Shown: positions 1-6,627 of the stretch, piece after piece
Layout: each line of letters opens with the position of its first letter
Position numbering within the stretch: position 1 is the first letter of the stretch
Assembly: GCA_023151145.1 (NCBI GenBank)
Contig: JAKLJM010000082.1
Location: 1 to 8,452 of the forward strand
Direction of reading: 5' to 3'
From: Bacteriovoracaceae bacterium
GTDB taxonomy: Bacteria > Bdellovibrionota > Bacteriovoracia > Bacteriovoracales > Bacteriovoracaceae
DNA length: 8,452 bases
The notes under the pieces: generated by a model
The model's input: only the letters and a program-made list of their open reading frames with translations
Databases searched by the model: none
Told to the model about the DNA's origin: nothing
Made by a program: the position numbers and the translations under genes

Positions 1-1
1 T

Positions 2-130
2 TTTACTCAATATGTATCCTTAATTTCAAAAATCGGAAACGCTAATAATAGTTATTTAATAAATGAAATATTAAAAAATAACCAAGAATCAATTGTTAAA
101 AAGTTATTAATACAGGAGAAATTAAAATGA
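2..130 (+). CDS. C-terminal end of an upstream gene (partial, product unknown)
   Basis: An uninterrupted reading frame enters from the left edge and gives 42 codons before a TGA at 128-130. The residues visible end in a charged, helix-like stretch rich in Ile, Leu, Lys, Glu and Asn (last residues KKLLIQEKLK). The TGA overlaps the ATG of the next gene in an ATGA arrangement, which is a common layout for adjacent genes of one operon. The ribosome-binding site of the next gene lies inside the last codons of this frame. An open frame of this length can occur by chance in AT-rich DNA, although AT-rich sequence also makes chance stops more frequent; the ATGA overlap raises confidence. No domain can be recognised from so short a tail. 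Confidence 0.55.
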   Translation, partial: FTQYVSLISKIGNANNSYLINEILKNNQESIVKKLLIQEKLK

Positions 131-3100
131 TTTTAAAATTTACAACGTCAATGCTACTTCTGTGTACATTGACAACAATGTCATATGCAGAAAGTAGCTT
201 TAATGTTGCAGACGGAGTCTTTTCATGGCTTGGAAGTGGACATGATACTTTGAAACAAAAAACATCCGCGACATGTATAACATTCAATGACGGAGATGTA
301 GAGTATATTGGAGCAGATGGAAAGATAAATTTAGAATTATCGGTTGATTCAAATAAAGTTGATGACTTTTTAGGCATAGGGGCTAGTGGTAGAGCACGAG
401 CTGGTGCAATTACTTATTCAGCAAAAGCTGAATATAGTAGAGATTCTAAGGCTAATGACTTCAGTATTAGTTATAATTATATTGCAGAGTTCAATGACAA
501 GAAAGCAGTAAAGTCAGCATCAATACATCCAAATTTTATTCATTTATTAGACGATGGCAGAGATCAAATTTCTTGGAAAGAGAGTTGTGGGAACGAGTTT
601 GTGTTCGCGGCAGAAAGAGGTGCCCGAATTTTTTTAAATTTTAAAATTATTTTTTCTTCGAAAGCAGAAAAAGAAAGAATCGCTGCTGAAATAGGTGTGA
701 AGGGGCCAGCATTTGAAGCCGAAGGAAAGTTTGAAAAAATTTCTGAGAAAATGGGGGCGAACACAAAAATGACGGTCTCCGCGTATCAAATCGGTGGTGA
801 ACCTGGTCAATTAGGTAGTATATTTTGCCGTGATTCAAACGAGCAAGATTGTAAAAATGAATCAATTCGTGTTGCCGATTGTAGTATGGGGGAATTGAAA
901 AAATGTTTAAGTATGGTTTCTTCTTTTATGGCTTACGCAAATTCTGATTTTAAAAAGCAAATATCAGATACACAAAAATACTCAGTTTTAAAAGTCCATA
1001 CACGTCCTTATCATATGCTCGGTGGAAAATTTCCTAGAGTAAATGATCAGATATCTGCAGTTTTTGAGAAAGAGGTTGGCGATTTAATTGAAGTTTTCAA
1101 TGAACAATTAGGCAGTTGGATCTTTGCTAGTGACATGTATAAAAACAATATTCCAAGAAAAACAGTAGTTCAAAAAAATAATTTAGAACTATTAAAAGCA
1201 AAGTTAGGTAATAATACACATCTATTAGCTGATGCAATTAATGGGTGCTATGATTACGGTTTAAAATACTGTCAAGATAAGAAAAGCATCGTTTTAGAAA
1301 AAATTGGCTTTAATCCTGATGGAACTAAAAATTCTAATTATATTTCCAATGAAACTATAAACGTTGAGTTGCAACCTGTGATGCTCTCTCAGTTTTGTGA
1401 TGCTCGTGAATCATCAACCAAATTTGCAACGACTATCGATTTTTTGGTTAAAACTGCAATTAGAGAGTTGAATGGAAAAGACCTTGATAAAGCGACATTG
1501 GGTTTACTAGAAGAAAAGTATAAGAATAATAAAATTGACTGGTGTAATAAGTTACAAGAAGACTTAAAGAACATCGAAGAGCTTGAAGTAAAAAATGTTG
1601 AGAATGTTAGCTTGGAAATTATTTCTACTTTAAATACATTAACTAAATTAACTGTTAAAGATTCTAGCATAGACACTGCGGACTATTTATTGAAATTAGA
1701 TAACTTAGAAGAAATTACATTTGAAAATACAAATCTCTTGGACATTAAATTTATTAATAAAATGAGTGCGATGTCTAAAGCTACTTTTGTGAATAATAAA
1801 AAACTTAAAAAACTAGCTACTTTAAAGGATTTGACAAATTTAGAGAGTTTGATCGTTTATGGTAATGGTGCAAGTTTTGAATGTGAAATAGATAGCGGTG
1901 TAAAGTGTATTAACCAAGACTACACAACGCTAGTTAAGGTTTATGAGAATCAAAAATCAAATGATTGCTTTTATGGATATGATCTGTCAATTGATATATT
2001 AAATACAAATAGCAGTGCAGTATTAGTATCTACCGATAGTCGAGGAATCACAATGCAAACAAATCTTGCAACTTCAAACTGTCAGAGAGTAGGTGCTGGT
2101 TCCGAGCAATATCCATCCGGCTATTACTTCGAATATGGCTTAAGAGGTTTTTCAGTTCCTGGAATGGAGCCCGTTAGTGAGGATGTCACTGTAAACTCTA
2201 GAGTATTCATTTTACAGAGTAATCCAGTTGAAACGACATTATTAAAATTTTTTAAAAATGAGATTGTATTAACAACAGTTTCTGCTGTCACAAACAATGA
2301 AACAAGTGGACAACTATTAAGTCTAGGGTTTACTGGTATAAACGTTACACAAATTGATGATCGAAATTACCTGTTAACTGGAGGCTTTAATAAAGGTAGC
2401 CCAGTAAGTGCTGCTTTAGTTTTAAATGTTGATTTAGAAAATAAGAAATTAGAATTGGTTAAAGCTGGTTTATTAAAAATTCCAAGGTTTAAACATCAGG
2501 TTTACAAAATTGAAAGCAATAAGTATTTAGTTGTTGGAGGTACTTCAGGTTTTAATGCTGTTACTCAAAACGAATTATTGGATTTAGACTATTTTGCAAC
2601 AACTGGTGAGAGAAATATTAATCCATTAAGTTCAAAAGTAGTATCAAATTTAAAATATGGAAGGCATTCATTTTCTATGGAGTTAAATAATAAAAATGAA
2701 CTACTAGTTATGGGAGGATTTTCAACATTTCAAGAAAGTAGTGCAGCACTAGCTAAAGTAGAAGCAATATCATTAGATACTTTTAAGGTAAGACAATTGA
2801 AAGAATCGCTAAAAGTACCTAGAGGTGAAGCACAGTCTCTTACTATGAACGATGGAAAAGTTTTAATAATTGGAGGTTCTTCTGCTTTTAGAAAAAACAT
2901 TTTCAATGAGGCGAAGCCAAATAGCCATATCTTAAAATTAAAACCAAATACATTCGCTTTGAATTCGATAGAAGTATTTGATCCAATTAATGAAAGCTTT
3001 TTTCATGTTGGCCAACTTGGTAAAGCAAGATCTAGGTTTGGAATATTTAAAGTTCAAGATAACCAGTATTTGGTTGCTGGTGGGATTGGAGCAGAGGATT

Positions 3101-3150
3101 CATTAAATACTCTCTCAACTGCTGAACTAATCACCATTATTGAAGAATAG
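127..3150 (+). CDS. Large exported protein: MACPF-like N-terminus, leucine-rich repeats, kelch-type propeller
   Basis: This 1007-residue protein begins with a Sec signal peptide (Lys4, hydrophobic core 5-18, likely cut after SYA at 19-21), so it should be exported to the periplasm, surface or medium. An AGGAGA site seven bases upstream supports the start. Residues about 30-320 recall a MACPF pore-forming fold: CGNEFV at 154-159 sits where such proteins have a YGTHY-type motif, RGARI at 164-168 resembles the following GGR element, and YQIGGEP occurs at 220-226. This is a visual resemblance only. Residues 483-580 form five leucine-rich units starting at 483, 505, 527, 549 and 572. From about 690 to the end there are five kelch-type strands, each ending in Gly-Gly (752-753, 804-805, 863-864, 916-917, 985-986), the mark of a beta-propeller. 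All 14 cysteines of the mature protein lie between 50 and 652, which suggests disulfides in the front half and none in the propeller. No C-terminal anchor is seen. A role in binding or attacking other cells is possible but inferred; the repeat and propeller modules are more certain than the MACPF idea. Confidence 0.85.
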   Translation: MILKFTTSMLLLCTLTTMSYAESSFNVADGVFSWLGSGHDTLKQKTSATCITFNDGDVEYIGADGKINLELSVDSNKVDDFLGIGASGRARAGAITYSAKAEYSRDSKANDFSISYNYIAEFNDKKAVKSASIHPNFIHLLDDGRDQISWKESCGNEFVFAAERGARIFLNFKIIFSSKAEKERIAAEIGVKGPAFEAEGKFEKISEKMGANTKMTVSAYQIGGEPGQLGSIFCRDSNEQDCKNESIRVADCSMGELKKCLSMVSSFMAYANSDFKKQISDTQKYSVLKVHTRPYHMLGGKFPRVNDQISAVFEKEVGDLIEVFNEQLGSWIFASDMYKNNIPRKTVVQKNNLELLKAKLGNNTHLLADAINGCYDYGLKYCQDKKSIVLEKIGFNPDGTKNSNYISNETINVELQPVMLSQFCDARESSTKFATTIDFLVKTAIRELNGKDLDKATLGLLEEKYKNNKIDWCNKLQEDLKNIEELEVKNVENVSLEIISTLNTLTKLTVKDSSIDTADYLLKLDNLEEITFENTNLLDIKFINKMSAMSKATFVNNKKLKKLATLKDLTNLESLIVYGNGASFECEIDSGVKCINQDYTTLVKVYENQKSNDCFYGYDLSIDILNTNSSAVLVSTDSRGITMQTNLATSNCQRVGAGSEQYPSGYYFEYGLRGFSVPGMEPVSEDVTVNSRVFILQSNPVETTLLKFFKNEIVLTTVSAVTNNETSGQLLSLGFTGINVTQIDDRNYLLTGGFNKGSPVSAALVLNVDLENKKLELVKAGLLKIPRFKHQVYKIESNKYLVVGGTSGFNAVTQNELLDLDYFATTGERNINPLSSKVVSNLKYGRHSFSMELNNKNELLVMGGFSTFQESSAALAKVEAISLDTFKVRQLKESLKVPRGEAQSLTMNDGKVLIIGGSSAFRKNIFNEAKPNSHILKLKPNTFALNSIEVFDPINESFFHVGQLGKARSRFGIFKVQDNQYLVAGGIGAEDSLNTLSTAELITIIEE

Positions 3151-3161
3151 TTTGTTCCTTG

Positions 3162-3198
3162 AGGCTGTCAAAATGTAAATTATTTTGACAGCCTTTTT
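3162..3198 (+). terminator. Intrinsic terminator of the large exported-protein gene
   Basis: A perfect 13-bp stem (3162-3174 with 3182-3194) around a 7-base loop is followed by a T-run ending at 3198. It starts 11 bases after the stop codon at 3150. It should end transcription of the upstream unit before the sigma-54-type promoter of the lipoprotein gene. Confidence 0.9.
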
Positions 3199-3242
3199 GT
3201 CTATTTTTTAATCATATTGAATTTTTTTCCATTTCATTTTTA

Positions 3243-3277
3243 CATATTTGAGCTATTTAATCCATCTTTGAGCCATT
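3243..3277 (+). repeat. Direct repeat, 15 bp with 20-bp period, abutting the sigma-54-type promoter
   Basis: Two copies of the pattern CAT[A/C]TTTGAGC[T/C]ATT occur at 3243-3257 and 3263-3277, matching at 13 of 15 positions. Their 20-bp spacing is close to two helical turns, so a protein could bind both on the same DNA face. The second copy overlaps the first two bases of the -24 element. It could be a regulator site; which regulator is unknown, and chance remains possible in such AT-rich sequence. Confidence 0.45.
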
Positions 3278-3292
3278 GGCACACATCTTGCT
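3276..3292 (+). promoter_or_regulatory. Sigma-54 (RpoN) type -24/-12 promoter of the lipoprotein gene
   Basis: The 17-base block TTGGCACACATCTTGCT fits the consensus YTGGCACGRNNNTTGCW at every conserved position except the G and R after the -24 core. The GG (3278-3279) and GC (3290-3291) have the exact 12-base offset this sigma factor needs. Transcription would start near 3303, giving a leader of about 46 bases with a good ribosome-binding site before the ATG at 3349. Sigma-54 promoters need an ATP-driven enhancer-binding activator, so the downstream gene is probably switched on by a signal and not constitutive. No activator gene is in this window. Confidence 0.75.
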
Positions 3293-3335
3293 TAATGAAT
3301 ATTGATCACAATTTTAACGATTCAATATTCCTAAT

Positions 3336-3340
3336 GGAGG
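3336..3340 (+). promoter_or_regulatory. Ribosome-binding site that fixes the lipoprotein start
   Basis: GGAGG lies eight bases before the ATG at 3349. A longer in-frame start at 3217 has no such site and would lie upstream of the promoter at 3276-3292, so it cannot be used on that transcript. Confidence 0.85.
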
Positions 3341-3348
3341 ATATTTGT

Positions 3349-3891
3349 ATGAAAAAGATTCTATTTTCTTTGTTAACTTTGACAGTGCTATTTTCGGCGT
3401 CATGTGGAAAAAGTAACTCTACTAATACAGGCTCTACGGTTGGAACGGGGTCAATTGCAAACCCTATATTGACAGGATCTAGTACAATAAAAGATGCCAT
3501 CAATAACAACTTGTTTTATTCTACAACTGGATCGACGTATCAAAAGTATAGTTTCGAAAGAGTGTCGGTGACTGTGTCTGATTATTGTTCTTCGAAATAT
3601 ATAACATGTAATTATGCAAAAACTAATTTAGAAGCAAGTTGGGAAGTTGGGACTTCATCTTCTAATTTACCTTCATTAGAAACTAAGAAAGCTGAGTTGA
3701 ATTCAATTGTAGATAGAGCATCATCAGTTGATTCATCGATGTATTCTTATAATGGTGTCGTTGATATCTATACTACAGATGGAAAAGGTTATAGACTTAA
3801 TTTTAGATATCCAATTTATGCTAACCCTATTCAAATTGTAGATAGATCAAACAATAAATATACTTATTTAAAAAATGCCGTACTTTACTAA
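3349..3891 (+). CDS. Small putative lipoprotein under a sigma-54-type promoter
   Basis: The 180-residue product starts with a short lipoprotein-type signal: Lys2 and Lys3, a hydrophobic core 4-15, then SASC with Cys19 as the likely lipidated residue and Gly20 after it. The -3 position is Ser instead of the usual Leu, so the lipobox is not ideal. After the Cys comes a Ser/Thr/Gly/Asn-rich linker (about 20-48), then a soluble domain that looks beta-rich and aromatic toward the end. Cys80 and Cys87 (C-x6-C) could form a disulfide. I recognise no family. Gly at +2 gives no inner-membrane retention signal, so outer-membrane placement is the default expectation. The gene stands alone, between the terminator at 3162-3198 and its own terminator at 3925-3955, with a -24/-12 promoter, so it appears to be separately controlled. 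A membrane, envelope or surface role is inferred only from the signal. Confidence 0.85.
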   Translation: MKKILFSLLTLTVLFSASCGKSNSTNTGSTVGTGSIANPILTGSSTIKDAINNNLFYSTTGSTYQKYSFERVSVTVSDYCSSKYITCNYAKTNLEASWEVGTSSSNLPSLETKKAELNSIVDRASSVDSSMYSYNGVVDIYTTDGKGYRLNFRYPIYANPIQIVDRSNNKYTYLKNAVLY

Positions 3892-3924
3892 TTCACTCAA
3901 TTGAAAATTCAGATCGAACCATAG

Positions 3925-3955
3925 AGGGACCCATTTTGGGTCCCTTCTTTTTTTT
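3925..3955 (+). terminator. Intrinsic terminator of the lipoprotein gene
   Basis: A GC-rich 9-bp stem AGGGACCCA/TGGGTCCCT (3925-3933 with 3937-3945) closes a 3-base loop and is followed by a run of eight T at 3948-3955. It lies about 33 bases after the stop codon. It is a textbook Rho-independent terminator. Confidence 0.93.
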
Positions 3956-3969
3956 CCAGCGAAATCCAT

Positions 3970-3975
3970 TATAAT
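3970..3975 (+). promoter_or_regulatory. Possible -10 element for the acyl-CoA dehydrogenase gene
   Basis: A perfect TATAAT lies 37 bases before the ATG at 4013, in the only gap between the preceding terminator and the gene. No good -35 hexamer is present: the position 17 bases upstream falls in the terminator T-run. The element is placed plausibly for a housekeeping promoter with a leader of about 30 bases, but a TATAAT in AT-rich DNA is weak evidence alone. Confidence 0.4.
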
Positions 3976-4012
3976 TATCTTATTAAACCTAAACATTCAT
4001 GAGGAATTTTTT

Positions 4013-5740
4013 ATGGCACAGTTCAGAACTGATTTACGAGATATCTACTTTAATCTTTTTGAAGTTTTAAAAATTCAAGATCATAGTGCTCTAGGTGAAA
4101 ATGATCTAAAAGAAATTATAACTGAATATAATAAATTTATTGCAAACGAAGTTTATCCAACACGCACAATCGGTGATCATGAAGGTGTTCATTTAAAAGA
4201 TGGAGTAGTGACAACTCCAAAATGTTTCAGAGACCCTCATAAAAAATTCTATGAAAATGGTTGGTACACATTAGGTTACAGCGAAGATGTGGGGGGAATG
4301 CCTGCACCTCATTCAGTTTCTTTTGCCTGTCAGTCCATTTCAAATTCGGCCAACGTCGCTTGGTCCATGTACTACGGACTAACCAAAGGGGCGATGGATG
4401 TTATTCTGGCGGTAGGTTCTGAAGAACAAAGAAGTTTATTTGTTCCAAAAATGATGACCGGAGAATGGGGAGGGACCATGTGTCTAACTGAACCAGGAGC
4501 TGGTTCAGATGTAGGAGCAGCTACAACGACGGCTACTCCAAACGGAGATGGAACTTTTAAAATTAAAGGCGTAAAAATCTTTATCTCTTCTGGTGACAAC
4601 GATCTCTATGACAATATTGTTCATTTGGTTTTGGCGAAAACTCCGGGGGCACCACAAGGAACAAAAGGATTATCGCTCTTTATTGTTCCAAAATTAAAAA
4701 TCGACAAACAAGGCAATAGTTTAGCTGCCAATGATGTTCGTTGTACAAAGATTGAAGAGAAAATGGGAATTCACGGTCAAGCAACTTGTGAATTAACTTT
4801 TGGGGCCAATGGAAATTGTGAAGGTGTTCTGATTGGTAAAGAATTTGAAGGTATGCAAAACATGTTCATCATGATGAATCATGCTCGTCTCTTGTGTGGA
4901 ATTCAAGGTGAATCTCAGGCGAACCTTGCTCTTCAATTATCAGAGCAATATGTGAATGAGCGGGTGCAGTTTGGAAAAGAAATCGCTCATCATCCAGATG
5001 TAAAAAGAATGATGTTAAAGATGCGAGCAATGTCTCGCGGAATGCGCTCTCTGGTTCTTTATACTGGAGATTTATTCGATCAAATGCACCATGGAAATGC
5101 TGAAGTGGAAAATGAAATTGCTTTTTTAACTCCTATTTGTAAATCATTTTGTTCTGATGAAGGATTTCAAGTGGCGGTTGATGCTATCCAAGTGCATGGT
5201 GGATATGGATTTTGTTCAGAGTACGGTATTGAACAATTTGCTCGCGATACAAAGATCGCTACTATCTATGAAGGGACAAATGGAATTCAGGCCATCGATT
5301 TTACGATGAGAAAAGTTTTAAAAGATAATGCGAAAACGTTATTAGCAGTTGGTGCTAAGATTCAAAAGACTCTAGCAATGCCTGAAGCACAAGAGTTTAA
5401 GAATGAATGTGAGTACATCGCAAAAAACTTACAAAAAACTCAAGAACTCTTAACTAATTTCGCTGATCATATGAAAAAACAAAATACTGATGCAGTCTTA
5501 ACTCATGCCACGAGTTTCTTAAACTTTGTCGGAAACTTAATTGTTTCTTGGCGATTGTTAGCTTCAGCGATTGAAGCAAAAAAGAAAATGGCATCAGGGG
5601 CCAACTCAGAAGAAACTCTGTATTACCAGAGCAAAATTGTCGACTTTAAGATTTTTGTCCAGCATTATCTCACTAGAAACGCGAGCTTAGCTCAGCAAGT
5701 ACTAAATTTTGATAATGATCTTTCTCATTTGAAGGTTTAG
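4013..5740 (+). CDS. Acyl-CoA dehydrogenase, long form with C-terminal extension
   Basis: This 575-residue flavoenzyme should oxidise an acyl-CoA to the trans-2-enoyl-CoA, using FAD and passing electrons to electron-transferring flavoprotein, as in the first step of fatty-acid or related acyl-CoA breakdown. Family signature 1 is CLTEPGAGSD at 157-166. The FAD-contact region with ERVQFGKEI lies near 316-324. The second signature, QVHGGYGF, is followed by RD and IYEGTNGIQ, where Glu420 occupies the position of the catalytic base of medium-chain acyl-CoA dehydrogenase. Usual enzymes are about 380-400 residues; the extra 150 residues at the end match the C-terminal extension of the long subfamily that includes DmdC-type (3-methylmercaptopropionyl-CoA) dehydrogenases and many enzymes of unknown chain length. 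The substrate cannot be told from sequence. GAGGA seven bases upstream supports the start. It has a terminator before it and no partner beta-oxidation genes beside it. No clear terminator follows, so some read-through into the nuclease-like gene 57 bases away is possible. Confidence 0.93.
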   Translation: MAQFRTDLRDIYFNLFEVLKIQDHSALGENDLKEIITEYNKFIANEVYPTRTIGDHEGVHLKDGVVTTPKCFRDPHKKFYENGWYTLGYSEDVGGMPAPHSVSFACQSISNSANVAWSMYYGLTKGAMDVILAVGSEEQRSLFVPKMMTGEWGGTMCLTEPGAGSDVGAATTTATPNGDGTFKIKGVKIFISSGDNDLYDNIVHLVLAKTPGAPQGTKGLSLFIVPKLKIDKQGNSLAANDVRCTKIEEKMGIHGQATCELTFGANGNCEGVLIGKEFEGMQNMFIMMNHARLLCGIQGESQANLALQLSEQYVNERVQFGKEIAHHPDVKRMMLKMRAMSRGMRSLVLYTGDLFDQMHHGNAEVENEIAFLTPICKSFCSDEGFQVAVDAIQVHGGYGFCSEYGIEQFARDTKIATIYEGTNGIQAIDFTMRKVLKDNAKTLLAVGAKIQKTLAMPEAQEFKNECEYIAKNLQKTQELLTNFADHMKKQNTDAVLTHATSFLNFVGNLIVSWRLLASAIEAKKKMASGANSEETLYYQSKIVDFKIFVQHYLTRNASLAQQVLNFDNDLSHLKV

Positions 5741-5741
5741 G

Positions 5742-5789
5742 ACTTTTAATGTTATTCTTTAGGGGATTAACAATTTAAAAATTAAAAGT
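5742..5789 (+). repeat. Nested inverted repeats in the leader of the nuclease-like gene
   Basis: A 9-bp outer arm ACTTTTAAT (5742-5750) pairs with ATTAAAAGT (5781-5789). Immediately inside it, 5751-5757 can pair with 5765-5771 with one mismatch, leaving the purine stretch TTTAGGG of 5758-5764 in the loop. The stems are AT-rich and may be weak. They occupy nearly all of the gap between the dehydrogenase stop and the next start, and no T-run typical of a terminator follows. Confidence 0.4.
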
Positions 5790-5797
5790 TGAAACCC

Positions 5798-6625
5798 ATG
5801 GATATCCAAAAATTAAATGAAGAGATTCATCTCTTCTCGCTTGAGACACATGGGAGTACGGACTACGACAAAGAAGAAAACTTTGTTATGGGCAATGACC
5901 CGACCGAATTTGCTCCCTTACGATTCTTACAAAAAAAATTTCCCGAGCTTAAAGACGTTTCATCTGTCTTAAAGCTCGGGTATGTTTTTGATTCACTTGA
6001 ACTTTCAAATAATGAAAAATTTTCTGAATGGTACGAGAAGCAATTTTTAAAAAAACTACCTCGTTCGACGGCAAGAAAAATTTCTTTAATTTATGTTCCT
6101 AACAATAAATTGATCTTTGATCAGATTCAAGTTGTCCATAAAGCTTATGAAATACTTTCAAAAGAACAAATTATTCTCAATGGTAAAAACCTCCCAACCC
6201 AATTGGGTGAGTGGTACGTAAAGTGTATTTTTGGCTTAAAACAAATTAAATCGACGTCACAACGTGGTTTTGATTTTGTGATGGGTGATAAGCGCGTAGA
6301 AGTAAAAGTCGAGTGGAGTGATGTTTCTTCACCTAAGGGTGTGAAGCTTAAAAAGTCTCTCGTCGATCTTTCTGATTATTGTATTATCATTTATGTAGCC
6401 AAGAGCTTTATGATTCGTGAAGTGTGTTTTCTAGATTCTGAATATGTTTCGCGAAAATATTCTAGTAAAGGTCATACGATTTTCTTAAAAGACTCTGACG
6501 TTAATGCTTATTTCTTCTCAAAGTCTTCAAAGCATTTTGATAAAATCAACAACCCAGTAGTCTTTTTAAAATATGCTTCACCAGCTCTTGCGATGAAGTT
6601 AATGGAAAAACTCGAAAACGCATAA
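5798..6625 (+). CDS. Probable PD-(D/E)xK nuclease-fold protein, function unknown
   Basis: This 275-residue protein has no signal peptide or membrane segment and should be cytoplasmic. Its middle carries a pattern typical of the PD-(D/E)xK nuclease fold: Glu138 in a helix (LGEWYVK), then Asp159 in RGFDF, then EVK with Glu168 and Lys170 on the next strand, followed by a Trp and hydrophobic strands such as YCIIIYVAK. The D-x8-E-x-K arrangement is what metal-dependent nucleases of this fold use in catalysis, so all expected active-site residues are present. The first 130 residues match nothing I recognise. Nucleic acid is the expected substrate, but site and role are unknown; restriction, repair or element defence are possibilities. 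ATG 5798 was chosen; an in-frame TTG at 5789 adds three residues and a TAA just upstream excludes anything longer. Neither start has a well-spaced ribosome-binding site. It follows the dehydrogenase by 57 bases and converges on the minus-strand pair. No methyltransferase partner adjoins it in the same direction. Confidence 0.75.
   Translation: MDIQKLNEEIHLFSLETHGSTDYDKEENFVMGNDPTEFAPLRFLQKKFPELKDVSSVLKLGYVFDSLELSNNEKFSEWYEKQFLKKLPRSTARKISLIYVPNNKLIFDQIQVVHKAYEILSKEQIILNGKNLPTQLGEWYVKCIFGLKQIKSTSQRGFDFVMGDKRVEVKVEWSDVSSPKGVKLKKSLVDLSDYCIIIYVAKSFMIREVCFLDSEYVSRKYSSKGHTIFLKDSDVNAYFFSKSSKHFDKINNPVVFLKYASPALAMKLMEKLENA
5819..5836. repeat. 18-bp near-perfect palindrome at codons 8-13 of the nuclease-like gene
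   Basis: GAAGAGAT and its exact reverse complement ATCTCTTC flank a 2-base centre (TC). As DNA it is a possible protein site; as RNA it could form a short hairpin right after the start codon. Chance inside coding sequence cannot be excluded. Confidence 0.5.
5942..5980 (+). repeat. Strong inverted repeat inside the nuclease-like gene, followed by a T-run
   Basis: Two 15-base arms (5942-5956 and 5966-5980) pair at 14 positions with one A-A mismatch around a 9-base loop; the outer 9 bp include CCCGAGC and its complement. A run of five T follows at 5985-5989. The shape resembles an intrinsic terminator or attenuator but lies at codons 49-61 of an intact reading frame, and encodes the two similar peptide bits PELKD and LKLG. 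Confidence 0.6.
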
Positions 6626-6627
6626 GC

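Noticed and set aside
154..165. Lipobox in the large exported protein (LLLC at residues 10-13)
   Set aside because: There is no small residue before the Cys, and a better signal peptidase I site (SYA) follows at 19-21.
1389..1676. Opposite-strand open frame inside the large gene (others at 96-377, 564-764, 647-865)
   Set aside because: All lie within or across a strong plus-strand gene, lack ribosome-binding sites and give compositionally odd proteins; they are shadows.
3217..3348. Longer N-terminus (44 extra residues) for the lipoprotein gene
   Set aside because: It begins upstream of the -24/-12 promoter, lacks a ribosome-binding site, and would bury the lipoprotein signal that starts cleanly at 3349 behind GGAGG.
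3306..3509. Opposite-strand open frame across the lipoprotein start
   Set aside because: It would face the gene with the good promoter, ribosome-binding site and terminator, and encodes nothing recognisable.
4372..4599. Opposite-strand open frame inside the acyl-CoA dehydrogenase gene
   Set aside because: It covers the conserved signature-1 region of a clear enzyme gene and has no features of its own.
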